Positions 1 to 29,897 of a stretch of 30,000 bases of DNA are shown here, in pieces. This DNA is from Theodoxus fluviatilis. Its lineage: Eukaryota; Mollusca; Gastropoda; Cycloneritida; Neritidae. Made by a program: the position numbers and the translations under genes. The DNA is taken from the NCBI GenBank assembly GCA_034096865.1, contig JAWQFJ010016632.1:1-30000 (forward strand), in the 5' to 3' direction. The stretch's first letter is position 1; each line of letters opens with the position of its first letter. Below the pieces are notes generated by a model, which saw only the letters and a list, made by a program, of their open reading frames with translations, made no database searches and had not been told where the DNA came from.

Positions 1-11
1 GAGATATGTTG

Positions 12-185
12 GTGGATGTAGATAGTACATTGACATGTAAAGATCTCTCTGTATAACCCAGCAATGCTGTGTGGATGTACATAGTACATTGAAATGTAAC
101 GAACTCAGTGTCACCCACCATTGCTCAGTGGATGTACATAGTATATTCAAATGTAATGTCTCTGTATCAACCAGCATTGCTGAAA
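12..185. repeat. Imperfect 57-59-bp tandem repeat, 3 units
   Basis: Units starting near 12, 71 and 128 share GTGGATGTA(G/C)ATAGTA and an ATTGCT-type end. They lie in the AFG3L2 intron entering the window; the rest of 1-506 is T-rich with no gene seen. Confidence 0.7.
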
Positions 186-477
186 AAACACTTGGTAACA
201 TGCACACATACCTCCCATGAAAGCAATTGAACTTCATGGGTGTTATGTTGAGATGTACTGCTTCCTTTTTTTTCCTCTTCTTTTTGTGTTTTTTTGTTTT
301 GTTTGTTTTTTTGTTTCTTGCATGTGTTAAAAAAAATTTAAGCCAGCAGTGAAGAGGAAAATGCTGGATCACTCCTCAGTAGAACCTTCTCTCAAACCTT
401 TCTTCACAATTGTCAGCATCAAACTGATGAAGTTTTGACTATTTTCTGTTGTAAGCAAGCCCAAACCCATGCAATGA

Positions 478-15897
<15,420 letters not shown>

Positions 15898-16337
15898 AGG
15901 ACCCACGCCGCCTTGCCAGACTCCATCTTGTTGTTGTTGTTGCCATGTCAACTCCTTTCCTGTGGAGGGGAAGTGGAAGGCCAATTGGCTGTGAGAGCTC
16001 CCTGTGGATGTCGTTCACGTTCGCCCAAGTGTTCACCGGAGTTTGGGGGCCATGATATCATCTGCTTGTATATAACTCGGAGTGTGTGTTGGACACCCTA
16101 GATCATGTCTGCCATTGGAGCTGATTATGGCCTGAGATACAATCAGAAAGCCAGGGTGTTGACGTTAAAATTTGCCTCTTGTCAAGTCAGAATGGTGAAG
16201 ATGCTTGTTCAAGACGTTCTGTGAAAAACCCATTGTTATGATTATTGTGTGTGTGGATGAGAGATCTTTTAGTATATGTGTACATAAGATGTACCTGTGT
16301 CTTAAAAAAAGGTTTAAATTAAATCATTGAGAATAAA
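15898..16337 (+). other. AFG3L2: AFG3L2 3' UTR
   Basis: Runs from the stop codon to the poly(A) signal, about 440 bp. No further coding signal is seen. Confidence 0.75.
16332..16337 (+). terminator. AFG3L2 poly(A) signal
   Basis: AATAAA about 435 bp after the stop, followed within 40 bp by a GT-rich stretch (ttttgtgtttgttgtattg) typical of the downstream cleavage element. Cleavage is expected at about 16350-16360. Confidence 0.8.
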
Positions 16338-16359
16338 GAGTAATTGTGGTGAATTTTGT

Positions 16360-17124
16360 GTTTGTTGTATTGCTTGCTACAAATTATGATATTATGATGC
16401 AGATATATTTATGGTCCAGTTTGCATTGCTGGCAGTAACCATTTGAACCCATTGATGTAAAACCATTGAAAGGCTTATTGCTTTATCGTGGAATCTATGA
16501 AACAATACATAAACCAGGGTTTTATTGCAGTATATAAGGCTCATGCTTGCAGTTTCTTCAAGGCTAGCCATGTGAAGTTGAAAGCTGCCGAGGTTCTTGA
16601 GTGGAGTCCCAGGGCAAGTGTTTCGCCTGCATTGCCTGTCCTGCTGAGGAGAAAAACTGGCCACTGGGAGCTCCACAGGGATGATAAGTGGGCACGGGGA
16701 AAAATTATTTTAAGTTGAGAACAAAACAAAGGTGGTTTGTATTATTTTTCAATTTGTCTAGACGACACACGCAACCTAGGTATTAGCTGCTGTGTGTTCC
16801 CTCAAGCAATGAACAATGCCAAGTTAAGTATCCATTTTCTAGACGAGGTCACTCACTTTTGCTAAGATGTGGCACTGAGCAAATCTTTGTGCAGAGAAGT
16901 TGACCAACACAGAAAAGATGCATGTTTATGTTAGAGCAGATTTTCTGTATATTTGTAGATGTCTGATGGACTGGCAAAGAGATGTGTGGGGATGAAAGAT
17001 GGAAAGTGATACACGAGGAGGAATGTGTGTATGAGTGTGTGTGTGTGTGCATGAATGTGTGTGCACATGCGCATGTATTTTTGAATGCATGTGGAAATAA
17101 ATGGCACTAAAATGGTGCCCGAAA
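16360..17124. other. Intergenic, no gene recognised
   Basis: Unique-looking sequence with a short GT tract near 17028-17062. Short open frames on both strands have no recognisable protein features. Confidence 0.6.
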
Positions 17125-17491
17125 GATGTCAACTTCAGCATTTGACAGCAGCATGAAGGAGACGGTGGGAGATGTCAACTTCAGCATTTGACAGCAGCAT
17201 GAAGGAGACGGTGGGAGATGTCAACTTCAGCATTTGACAGCAGCATGAAGGAGACGGTGGGAGATGTCAACTTCAGCATTTGACAGCAGCATGAAGGAGA
17301 CGGTGGGAGATGTCAACTTCAGCATTTGACAGCAGCATGAAGGAGACGGTGGGAGATGTCAACTTCAGCATTTGACAGCAGCATGAAGGAGACGGTGGAG
17401 ATGTCAACTTCAGCATTTGACAGCAGCATGAAGGAGACGGTGGGAGATGTCAACTTCAGCATTTGACAGCAGCATGAAGGAGACGGTGGGA
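17125..17491. repeat. 46-bp tandem array, 8 units
   Basis: Eight almost identical 46-bp units (GATGTCAACTTCAGCATTTG, ACAGCAGCATGAAGGAGACG, GTGGGA) start at 17125 and repeat every 46 bp; one unit is 45 bp (one G lost near 17399). Near identity means recent expansion. Confidence 0.96.
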
Positions 17492-17531
17492 ACATTTAAA
17501 ATTGCACGGATCCTAGAGTTGCATCCTTCTC

Positions 17532-20500
17532 CAACTACTTTGCTTCTGCTACCGAGGAGTAAAACTAGGTGCTCCATCTACTTTGCTTCTGCTACCGAGG
17601 AGTAAAACTAGGTGCTCCATCTACTTTGCTTCTGCTACCGAGGAGTAAAACTAGGTGCTCCATCTACTTTGCTTCTGCTACCGAGGAGTAAAACTAGGTG
17701 CTCCATCTACTTTGCTTCTGCTACCGAGGAGTAAAACTAGGTTCTCCATCTACTTTGCTTCTGCTACCGAGGAGTAAAACTAGGTGCTCCATCTACTTTG
17801 CTTCTGCTACCGAGGAGTAAAACTAGGTGCTCCATCTACTTTGCTTCTGCTACCGAGGAGTAAAACTAGGTGCTCCATCTACTTTGCTTCTGCTACCGAG
17901 GAGTAAAACTAGGTTCTCCATCTACTTTGCTTCTGCTACCGAGGAGTAAGACTAGGTGCTCCATCTACTTTGCTTCTGCTACCGAGGAGTAAAACTAGGT
18001 GCTCCATCTACTTTGCTTCTGCTACCGAGGAGTAAAAGTAGGTTCTCCATCTACTTTGCTTCTGCTACCGAGGAGTAAAACTAGGTGCTCCATCTACTTT
18101 GCTTCTGCTACCGAGGAGTAAAACTAGGTGCTCCATCTACTTGCTTCTGCTACCGAGGAGTAAGACTAGGTGCTCCATCTACTTTGCTTCTGCTACCGAG
18201 GAGTAAAACTAGGTTCTCCATCTACTTTGCTTCTGCTACCGAGGAGTAAAAGTAGGTGCTCCATCTACTTTGCTTCTGCTACCGAGGAGTAAAACTAGGT
18301 GCTCCATCTACTTTGCTTCTGCTACCGAGGAGTAAAACTAGGTGCTCCATCTACTTTGCTTCTGCTACCGAGGAGTAAAACTAGGTGCTCCATCTACTTT
18401 GCTTCTGCTACCTAGGAGTAAAACTAGGTGCTCCATCTACTTTGCTTCTGCTACCGAGGAGTAAAACTAGGTGCTCCATCTACTTTGCTTCTGCTACCTA
18501 GGAGTAAAACTAGGTGCTCCAACTACTTTGCTTCTGCTACCGAGGAGTAAAACTAGGTGCTCCATCTACTTTGCTTCTGCTACCTAGGAGTAAAACTAGG
18601 TGCTCCATCTACTTTGCTTCTGCTACCGAGGAGTAAAACTAGGTGCTCCATCTACTTTGCTTCTGCTACCTAGGAGTAAAACTAGGTGCTCCATCTACTT
18701 TGCTTCTGCTACCGAGGAGTAAAACTAGGTGCTCCATCTACTTTGCTTCTGCTACCTAGGAGTAAAACTAGGTGCTCCATCTACTTTGCTTCTGCTACCT
18801 AGGAGTAAAACTAGGTGCTCCATCTACTTTGCTTCTGCTACCTAGGAGTAAAACTAGGTGCTCCATCTACTTTGCTTCTGCTACCTAGGAGTAAAACTAG
18901 GTGCTCCATCTACTTTGCTTCTGCTACCGAGGAGTAAGACTAGGTGCTCCATCTACTTTGCTTCTGCTACCGAGGAGTAAAACTAGGTGCTCCATCTACT
19001 TTGCTTCTGCTACCGAGGAGTAAAACTAGGTGCTCCATCTACTTTGCTTCTGCTACCGAGGAGTAAAACTAGGTGCTCCAACTACTTTGCTTCTGCTACC
19101 TAGGAGTAAAACTAGGTGCTCCATCTACTTTGCTTCTGCTACCTAGGAGTAAAAGTAGGTGCTCCATCTACTTTGCTTCTGCTACCGAGGAGTAAGACTA
19201 GGTGCTCCATCTACTTTGCTTCTGCTACCGAGGAGTAAAACTAGGTGCTCCATCTACTTTGCTTCTGCTACCGAGGAGTAAAACTAGGTGCTCCATCTAC
19301 TTTGCTTCTGCTACCGAGGAGTAAAACTAGGTGCTCCATCTACTTTGCTTCTGCTACCGAGGAGTAAAACTAGGTGCTCCATCTACTTTGCTTCTGCTAC
19401 CGAGGAGTAAAACTAGGTGCTCCATCTACTTTGCTTCTGCTACCGAGGAGTACAACTAGGTTCTCCATCTACTTTGCTTCTGCTACCTAGGAGTAAAACT
19501 AGGTGCTCCAACTACTTTGCTTCTGCTACCGAGGAGTAAAACTAGGTGCTCCATCTACTTTGCTTCTGCTACCTAGGAGTAAAACTAGGTGCTCCATCTA
19601 CTTTGCTTCTGCTACCGAGGAGTAAAACTAGGTGCTCCATCTACTTTGCTTCTGCTACCTAGGAGTAAAACTAGGTGCTCCATCTACTTTGCTTCTGCTA
19701 CCTAGGAGTAAAACTAGGTGCTCCATCTACTTTGCTTCTGCTACCTAGGAGTAAAACTAGGTGCTCCATCTACTTTGCTTCTGCTACCTAGGAGTAAAAC
19801 TAGGTGCTCCATCTACTTTGCTTCTGCTACCGAGGAGTAAGACTAGGTGCTCCATCTACTTTGCTTCTGCTACCGAGGAGTAAAACTAGGTGCTCCATCT
19901 ACTTTGCTTCTGCTACCGAGGAGTAAAACTAGGTGCTCCATCTACTTTGCTTCTGCTACCGAGGAGTAAAACTAGGTGCTCCATCTACTTTGCTTCTGCT
20001 ACCTAGGAGTAAAACTAGGTGCTCCATCTACTTTGCTTCTGCTACCTAGGAGTAAAAGTAGGTGCTCCATCTACTTTGCTTCTGCTACCGAGGAGTAAGA
20101 CTAGGTGCTCCATCTACTTTGCTTCTGCTACCGAGGAGTAAAACTAGGTGCTCCATCTACTTTGCTTCTGCTACCGAGGAGTAAAACTAGGTGCTCCATC
20201 TACTTTGCTTCTGCTACCGAGGAGTAAAACTAGGTGCTCCATCTACTTTGCTTCTGCTACCGAGGAGTAAAACTAGGTGCTCCATCTACTTTGCTTCTGC
20301 TACCGAGGAGTAAAACTAGGTGCTCCATCTACTTTGCTTCTGCTACCGAGGAGTACAACTAGGTTCTCCATCTACTTTGCTTCTGCTACCGAGGAGTAAA
20401 AGTAGGTTCTCCATCTACTTTGCTTCTGCTACCGAGGAGTAAAAGTAGGTGCTCCATCTACTTTGCTTCTGCTACCGAGGAGTAAAACTAGGTGCTCCAT

Positions 20501-20965
20501 CTACTTTGCTTCTGCTACCGAGGAGTAAAACTAGGTGCTCCATCTACTTTGCTTCTGCTACCGAGGAGTAAAACTAGGTTCTCCATCTACTTTGCTTCTG
20601 CTACCGAGGAGTAAAACTAGGTGCTCCATCTACTTTGCTTCTGCTACCGAGGAGTAAAACTAGGTGCTCCATCTACTTTGCTTCTGCTACCGAGGAGTAC
20701 AACTAGGTTCTCCATCTACTTTGCTTCTGCTACCGAGGAGTAAAAGTAGGTTCTCCATCTACTTTGCTTCTGCTACCGAGGAGTAAAAGTAGGTGCTCCA
20801 TCTACTTTGCTTCTGCTACCGAGGAGTAAAACTAGGTGCTCCATCTACTTTGCTTCTGCTACCGAGGAGTAAAAGTAGGTGCTCCATCTACTTTGCTTCT
20901 GCTACCGAGGAGTAAAACTAGGTGCTCCATCTACTTTGCTTCTGCTACCGAGGAGTAAAACTAGT
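17532..20965. repeat. 43-bp satellite array, about 80 monomers
   Basis: Monomer CTACTTTGCTTCTGCTACCG + AGGAGTAAAACTAGGTGCTC + CAT repeats for 3.43 kb. Diagnostic variants are ACCGAG or ACCTAG, AAAACT, AAGACT, AAAAGT or ACAACT, and GGTGCTC or GGTTCTC. Rare CCAACTAC marks fall at 18521, 19080 and 19510. Variant order shows block duplication (989 bp, 903 bp and 344 bp). One monomer near 18130 lacks a base. No frame stays open. Confidence 0.97.
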
Positions 20966-21748
20966 TACTGAGAGCTGCACAGCAGTAGCCAAGTTCGAAC
21001 TACCCCATCACAAAGGTCCTTGGAAAAAATGAAACAAAATAATCTCCTTTGTCATCTAAAAAACTTTGAAGAGACAAAGATGGGAAAAAAGTAGAAGGTT
21101 TTTGTAAGCAAGCATGGAGGCCTTCGGTGTCAGGAGTGGGAATCTGCTGAGTTGTCAGTGCACACTTTTTGGTTTAAACACACACACGCACATACACACA
21201 CATACATACATACACATACACTCATACACACACACACCATCCCATCCTCTTGTATCTGTGGTGCTGAGCATGTGTGGGATATACTTGCACATTGCAGAGC
21301 TGCAAGAATTTTGCCCATGAAACCTGTGTCCTTGAACGAAGCATTAAAACAATTTTTTGGGGTGTGCAATATTTTAAAGAGCAACCTTGTCCTAGACAGA
21401 CAGCACTCTAGATATAATTTACTTGCGCCAGGTTAATTAAAGTGAACGGCCTGGGATGAACCCAGTCACTCTATACACGGGAGGCAGCGGAAGGTGGCCT
21501 CACTTCATGGCTGCATCCTTCGTACACACATGGGTGTTAGTTTAAAGCAGGGAACATAAAACTGGCTGTTCAGGACGTTCTTCATTAGAACAGCAATTAG
21601 AGTGGTAAGGTCCTTATGTCCCATTTGAGATCGCAAAGTAAAAATTACCAGAAACTCGGAAAGGATTTAGAGAGCATCTAGCTTCATATTTGAAATAAAA
21701 AATTTTAGTCTCCAGATCAATCCCTGCTGATTATTTTTGGGTAGACCA
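20966..21748. other. Intergenic, no gene recognised
   Basis: Contains a short CA-rich microsatellite (about 21179-21235) and otherwise unique-looking sequence. Confidence 0.6.
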
Positions 21749-21973
21749 GGGCCCGTATCCAGAACGGCGATTTATCTTTTTAACACTCGATTTATCCCCT
21801 AACCCCGGGTTATCTTGATCAGTTAGATAAGGTACGCTCGTCAGAGGATCCTAGGTTGCGCTTTGCTATATATACTGGTTTCCAGCCAAGGGAGAGCGGA
21901 ACAGACAGTTGGAATCGTCTGAGTTTAGAGATAAATCGGGGTTAAAATAACTCGCCGTTCTGGATACGGGCCC
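21749..21973. mobile_element. 225-bp MITE with 22-bp perfect TIR
   Basis: A perfect inverted repeat starting GGGCCCGTATCCAGAACGGC lies at 21749-21770 and 21952-21973, and weaker complementarity continues inside (CGATTTAT). It is non-coding. A 2-base AG lies outside each end; no 8-bp or 3-bp duplication is evident, so the superfamily is open. The termini are reminiscent of hAT-type MITEs. Confidence 0.82.
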
Positions 21974-22477
21974 AGCAAGAGTTGTTGTGGAAAGATAAGG
22001 GTATTGTAATATTTTAGAATTATGTGTACATGTGTGTGCATGTACATTTGTATGAGCTATGTAACTGCAAAAAAAATAACCTTCATTTTCGTTTTCCTAC
22101 AAACATTTCAGCCTCACACATGAACAGGTACACTGATCTTCAAAGGTTCAGTTAATGATACAAAATAATTTGCTTTCAAAGCAAGCACCCACGACATCTT
22201 GTCCGACAGATTAAATGGTGTCCATGATCCGTTAACCTCTAATCCATCTCTGAAGCCCGAGAAGCTTCGAGCAAGGACTCCTCATCAGGAGAAATGGTGA
22301 GAGAGGGCAAGGTGTTGGTTTTTTTGTTCCATTGATAGATGCATTTGGTGAATGATACTTTTGGGGCTGCATTTTGGGTTTGATGACCAGTTTCTTGTCG
22401 CTCTTTGATTGAACAAGTCCAATCAACTCAAGTTTAGATCTTCCAACTGACCCCAACAGCTCTGACCTTGTCCTATT
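21974..22477. other. Intergenic, no gene recognised
   Basis: Unique-looking sequence. A 74-codon minus-strand open frame at 22232-22456 has no recognisable motif. Confidence 0.55.
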
Positions 22478-22511
22478 GCCCCCTGGTGACCTCTTCAGCT
22501 ACTTGGAGCCG

Positions 22512-23277
22512 TGTAACGACCCAAAGTATGAACCGACCCAAAGTATGAACCGGAAATCGTCGCCGAGTTATCTGCCCGGCTCTCTCTTTATGCGATTTAC
22601 CGCTCCTGCACCTGTTCTTCGCATGGAATATATCCCAACAAACGACGCATTAGTTGCTTTACGAGTTTTTGTGTTTTTGGTGCATTTGTGTCGTTTAACA
22701 CATAATGTAGCGTTCAAAAAAGTTTTTTCCCGTGAAAAGCCGTCTCCCCTGCCGGAAATAATATGGGAGTCACCTCCCTGTAGTCTATTTGTAGTCTGGT
22801 TTTATAAAACGCGACCGTTGACTGACTTGGCACGCCCGGGGAGTTATGCTAAGATCCGGCCGCGTTAATATATCTGCGTTTTGTGACAAACGTCTTGCTT
22901 GGCGGTACTGTACTCCATGCACCTTAACGGTGCGCGTGATTCGGGTGTAATCTTAAGCTAAACGACGTTCCGAATGTTTCCGACTTCGACCGTTTCAGCA
23001 GCGCCAATAAACGTCGTTTAGCTTAAGATTACACCCGAATCACGCGCACCGTTAAGGTGCATGGAGTACAGTACCGCCGAGCAAGACGTTTGTCACAAAA
23101 CGCAGATATATTTACGCGGCCGGATCTTAGCATAACTCCCCGGGTGTGCCAAGTCAGTCAGGCGGAGTGGCGGGTGCCGTCTCTTTTTAGAGTCGAATTA
23201 TTAAGAGTACCGGGCAGATAACTCTGCGACGATTTCCGGTTCATACTTTGGGTCGGTTCATACTTTGGGTCGTTACA
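22512..23277. mobile_element. 766-bp foldback element, 5-bp TSD (agccg)
   Basis: Ends are TGTAACGACCCAAAG and its reverse complement, flanked by exact agccg (22507-22511 and 23278-23282). The outer arms are about 65-70 bp and contain the ACCCAAAGTATGAACCG block twice. The inner arms (about 22817-22968 and 23007-23159) are about 150 bp and nearly perfect inverted copies around a 38-bp loop. About 235 bp of left spacer and 50 bp of right spacer are unpaired. TG..CA ends with a 5-bp duplication recall an LTR; a TATAAAA at about 22802 and an AATAAA near 23005 fit that too. Transib also makes 5-bp duplications. Confidence 0.82.
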
Positions 23278-23281
23278 AGCC

Positions 23282-23961
23282 GCCCCTGGCTGAGCTACTG
23301 GAGCAGGCCCCTGGCTGAGCTACTGGAGCAGGCCCCTGGCTGAGCCACTGGAGCAGGCCCCTAGCTGAGCCACTGGAGCAGGCCCCTAGCTGAGCCACTG
23401 GAGCAGGCCCCTGGCTGAGCTACTGGAGCAGGCCCCTGGCTGAGCTACTGGAGCAGGCCCCTGGCTGAGCCACTGGAGCAGGCCCCTAGCTGAGCCACTG
23501 GAGCAGGCCCCTGGCTGAGCTACTGGAGCAGGCCCCTGGCTGAGCTACTGGAGCAGGTCCCTGGCTGAGCCACTGGAGCAGGCTCCTAGCAGAGCTACTG
23601 GAGCAGGCCCCTGGCTGAGCCACTGGAGCAGGCTCCTAGCAGAGCTACTGGGGCAGGCCCCTGGCTGAGCTACTGGAGCAGGCCCCTGGCTGAGCTACTG
23701 GAGCAGGCCCCTGGCTGAGCTACTGGAGCAGGCCCCTGGCTGAGCTACTGGAGCAGGCCCCTGGCTGAGCTACTGGAGCAGGCCCCTGGCTGAGCTACTG
23801 AAGCAGGCCCCTGGCTGAGCTACTGGAGCAGGCCCCAGGCTGAGCTACTGGAGCAGGCCCCTGGCTGAGCTACTGGAGCAGGTCCCTGGCTGAGCCACTG
23901 GAGCAGGCTCCTAGCAGAGCTACTGGAGCAGGCCCCTGGCTGAGCTACTGGAGCAGGCTCT
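23282..23961. repeat. 25-bp tandem array, about 27 units
   Basis: Unit CCCCTGGCTGAGCTACTGGA + GCAGG, with variants GAGCCACTGG and CTCCTAGCAGAGC that travel together as 50-bp pairs. The period is not a multiple of 3 and TGA recurs, so it is non-coding. It begins immediately after the foldback element's target duplication. Confidence 0.95.
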
Positions 23962-24928
23962 GAAAATCCAGCAGTCAGGGGTTCCAGCTGATGATGGGGA
24001 CATTGAGAAGCTCTACTGTCATGTTACACTTTACAGACAGAAAATGCCTAGCATATCATCTGTCAAAGCATAACAAATACTGCAGAGAAAAGAAACACAT
24101 ACCAACCATGCAAGTTGCATGCATCATTTCAATGGTGTGCAAAATTATGTTCATGCAAGCTCATTGTTATTTTGAGTCTTAACTGCTTACCGATATATTT
24201 ACATTTAGATGGGATTAAACATCACAAGCCTTTGCTGCATCCATTTGTTATGCATTATCAGCAATGTGTGTGTTTATCTGTGTTTGTGTGTGTATGTGTT
24301 TATCTGTGTATGTGTCTGTGTGTGTCTATATGTGTATGTGTGTGTTTGTGTTCATGTGTGCATGCATGCCAGGCGTTCCAGCTGATGAGGGTGGCACTGA
24401 TCATCTCCAACCATATGTCCTTATGAACATTTGCGTGTTGGCACATATATGCATGTGAATGTATAAATATCTGTGTATGGTGTGTTTGTGCACATGTACA
24501 TGCATGCATACATGTACATTTTTGCATGCTTTCCAGTTTCCTGCAACAACCAATATACCTGTTATCAGGTGCTATCTTGATTATTGATGACAAATCAGGA
24601 AAGCATGAGAAATGGGTTAAAACAAAACTATAACGGCACGAAACAGTGCTACTGAGTCAAAGCATTGTCACCATTGGATGACTGCATTAGGAACAAAAGC
24701 AACAGGCACAAACGGAAACAAAACGGTCACGTTGATTTATGGGAAAAATTAAGTAATATACTAATAAGGTAATCCCTGGGGCTGCACTCGAAACAAAAGA
24801 AACAGAAAGTCACTTTTTACCTTTTTGCAAGAACAAAGATGCTGGAACAGGATTATGCAAGTACATGTACAATAATTTTATGCAACCATACAAGCTAATA
24901 ACTATCGTGCGTCTGCAAGTTTTTCAAA
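23962..24928. other. Intergenic, no gene recognised
   Basis: Holds an interrupted GT microsatellite at about 24264-24362; the rest looks unique. Small open frames here are repeat-driven. Confidence 0.6.
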
Positions 24929-25021
24929 ATGATTAACTGCATGAACTTGATGAAGAAGCAATCAGACGTTAGTCGTTACCGTGAAGACGAGCACCAATTA
25001 AGTATCGTCTACCGAACAACT

Positions 25022-25954
25022 TTGCTAGGGAAGACAACATTGCTGATGTTCATTAACGACCTTCCCGATGCAGTGGAAAGTATGTGCTCCATGTATGCGG
25101 ACGATACCAAACTGTACAGATCTGTAGAAAAGGAGGAAAATGGCGTAAAGTTGCAAACAGATCTAGATGCTCTGGTGGACTGGGCGGACAGGTGGCAAAT
25201 GCGCTTCAATGCGGACAAGTGTAAGGTGCTACACCTAGGTAAAAACAATTCTAAAAGAAAATATGAAATGAGAAAACATGGCAGTCAAGAAAGGGTGACG
25301 CTTGAAGAGACTAGAGTGGAGAGGGACCTGGGAGTGCAGATAGATAGTGAGCTGAAGTTCTCCCAACACATTGAAACGCAGGTTAACAAAGCAAATAGAC
25401 TATTGGGTCTCATCCGGCGATCATACGAACACTTGGACTGTGAATCCATGAGGCTACTGTTCATAGCACTAGTACGACCGCACCTAGAGTTTGGAAATGT
25501 AGTATGGGCACCCTATCTGGAAAGAGACAAAAAACTCGTTGAGAGAGTACAGAGGAGGGCCACAAAAATAATTCCGGGATTGAAGGATCTCACATATGAA
25601 CAAAGACTTGTCAAGATGAGGCTCCCTAGTCTGTGCTACAGAAGAACTAGAGGTGACCTAATAGAAGTGTACAAGTATACGCACGGCATGTACCAGATTG
25701 GAGAGTATCTGTTTTCCTGCGATGACAATAGTGTCACAAGAGGTCACGCCTACACGCTCAAGAAAAACCGATGCAATACGGCTTTACGACAACATTTCTT
25801 CACCCAGCGAGTTATCAACATGTGGAACAGCCTCCCGAACAGCGTAGTTGAGGCACCGAGCCTGAACTCGTTCAAGAACAGAGTGGACAAGCATCTACAA
25901 GGATATATGTTCAAGCTGGAGGAACCACTGGAGCAAATGATGCACAGCAATTAG
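25022..25954 (+). pseudogene. LINE reverse transcriptase, C-terminal fragment with intact frame
   Basis: The open frame runs from 24929, but homology is only clear from about LLMFINDLPDAV (25043 on). Seen: MYADDTKLYR (RT motif C, catalytic Asp pair), WADRWQMRFNADKCKVLHLG, ERDLGVQIDSELKFSQH, LVRPHLEFGNVVWAPYL, VQRRATKIIPGL and the terminal VINMWNSLPNSVVEAPSLNS block. Motifs A and B and the endonuclease are missing, so it cannot be functional despite about 300 clean codons. The upstream codons look like flank or decayed RT. Confidence 0.85.
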
Positions 25955-25995
25955 GCCTTTTTTTTCTCTCTAATTTTTTCTTTATCCATAAGAAC

Positions 25996-26001
25996 AATAA
26001 A
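25996..26001 (+). terminator. LINE poly(A) signal
   Basis: AATAAA 42 bp after the RT stop and about 75 bp before the TATTC-type tail. Confidence 0.55.
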
Positions 26002-26183
26002 AATACAGCCAGAGAACTACCAGAATCGGCGATAGGCCCTGGACGCCTAAGCAAGCCGAAGAATTCTATTCTATTAACAATGCTGAACCATAACCGTGAT
26101 AACGGAGCTGTGTCGAAACTAAAATACATCGCGATTGTACTACGTACTGATGTAGTATAACAGCATACGATTGCATTTCTCTA

Positions 26184-26222
26184 AGCGCACGCGCGCGCGC
26201 GAGCACGCACACACACACACAC
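26184..26222. repeat. GC/AC alternating microsatellite
   Basis: A CG tract passes into a CA tract about 310 bp upstream of the GLG1 start codon; it is a potential Z-DNA former in the promoter region. Confidence 0.85.
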
Positions 26223-26535
26223 GTCATCGGGTATCTTCAGCACCCTTTTCAGTCAACATCCGCTACGCAGTACAACAACACGTAGCAGACACTTTTGTAG
26301 ATCTGCGTGTGAGCCATGTGTGCTTAGCCGGATGTACATGAAGCAATAAAAGAGTTTGCAGGTTAACACGTTGTCGCTTTGCATTCATTTTTACATAGAC
26401 AACAAAAATGCTAACGAGACAGAATTATTTTACGCAAGATCTTTTTTCATAATTATAGATTTGAAGGTTCATTATATTTGTGTCAATATATTGACCGCGC
26501 ACGAATATGTAGACTTTGACAGTGAGGAATCAAAC

Positions 26536-29897
<3,362 letters not shown>

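Larger units (their letters stand above)
25010..26075 (+). mobile_element. Young 5'-truncated LINE (Jockey/CR1-like) 3' end
   Basis: From about 25010 the + strand encodes the end of a reverse transcriptase, then a stop at 25954, an AATAAA at 25996 and a TATTC-type tail (GAATTCTATTCTATT) ending at 26075. Such pentamer tails and 5' truncation are typical of these LINEs. The uninterrupted frame points to a recent insertion. It lies about 460 bp upstream of the GLG1 start, in the same orientation. Confidence 0.85.

Noticed and set aside
17125..20965. CRISPR-like regular arrays
   Set aside because: Repeats are directly adjacent with no unique spacers, and the window is eukaryotic; these are satellites.
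22476..22868. 130-codon open frame
   Set aside because: It lies across the flank and left arm of the foldback element, shows no domain, and is probably chance.
26356..26535. Upstream in-frame extension of GLG1
   Set aside because: The added 60 codons would bury the signal peptide; 26536 has the YY1/Kozak context and a normal secretory start.
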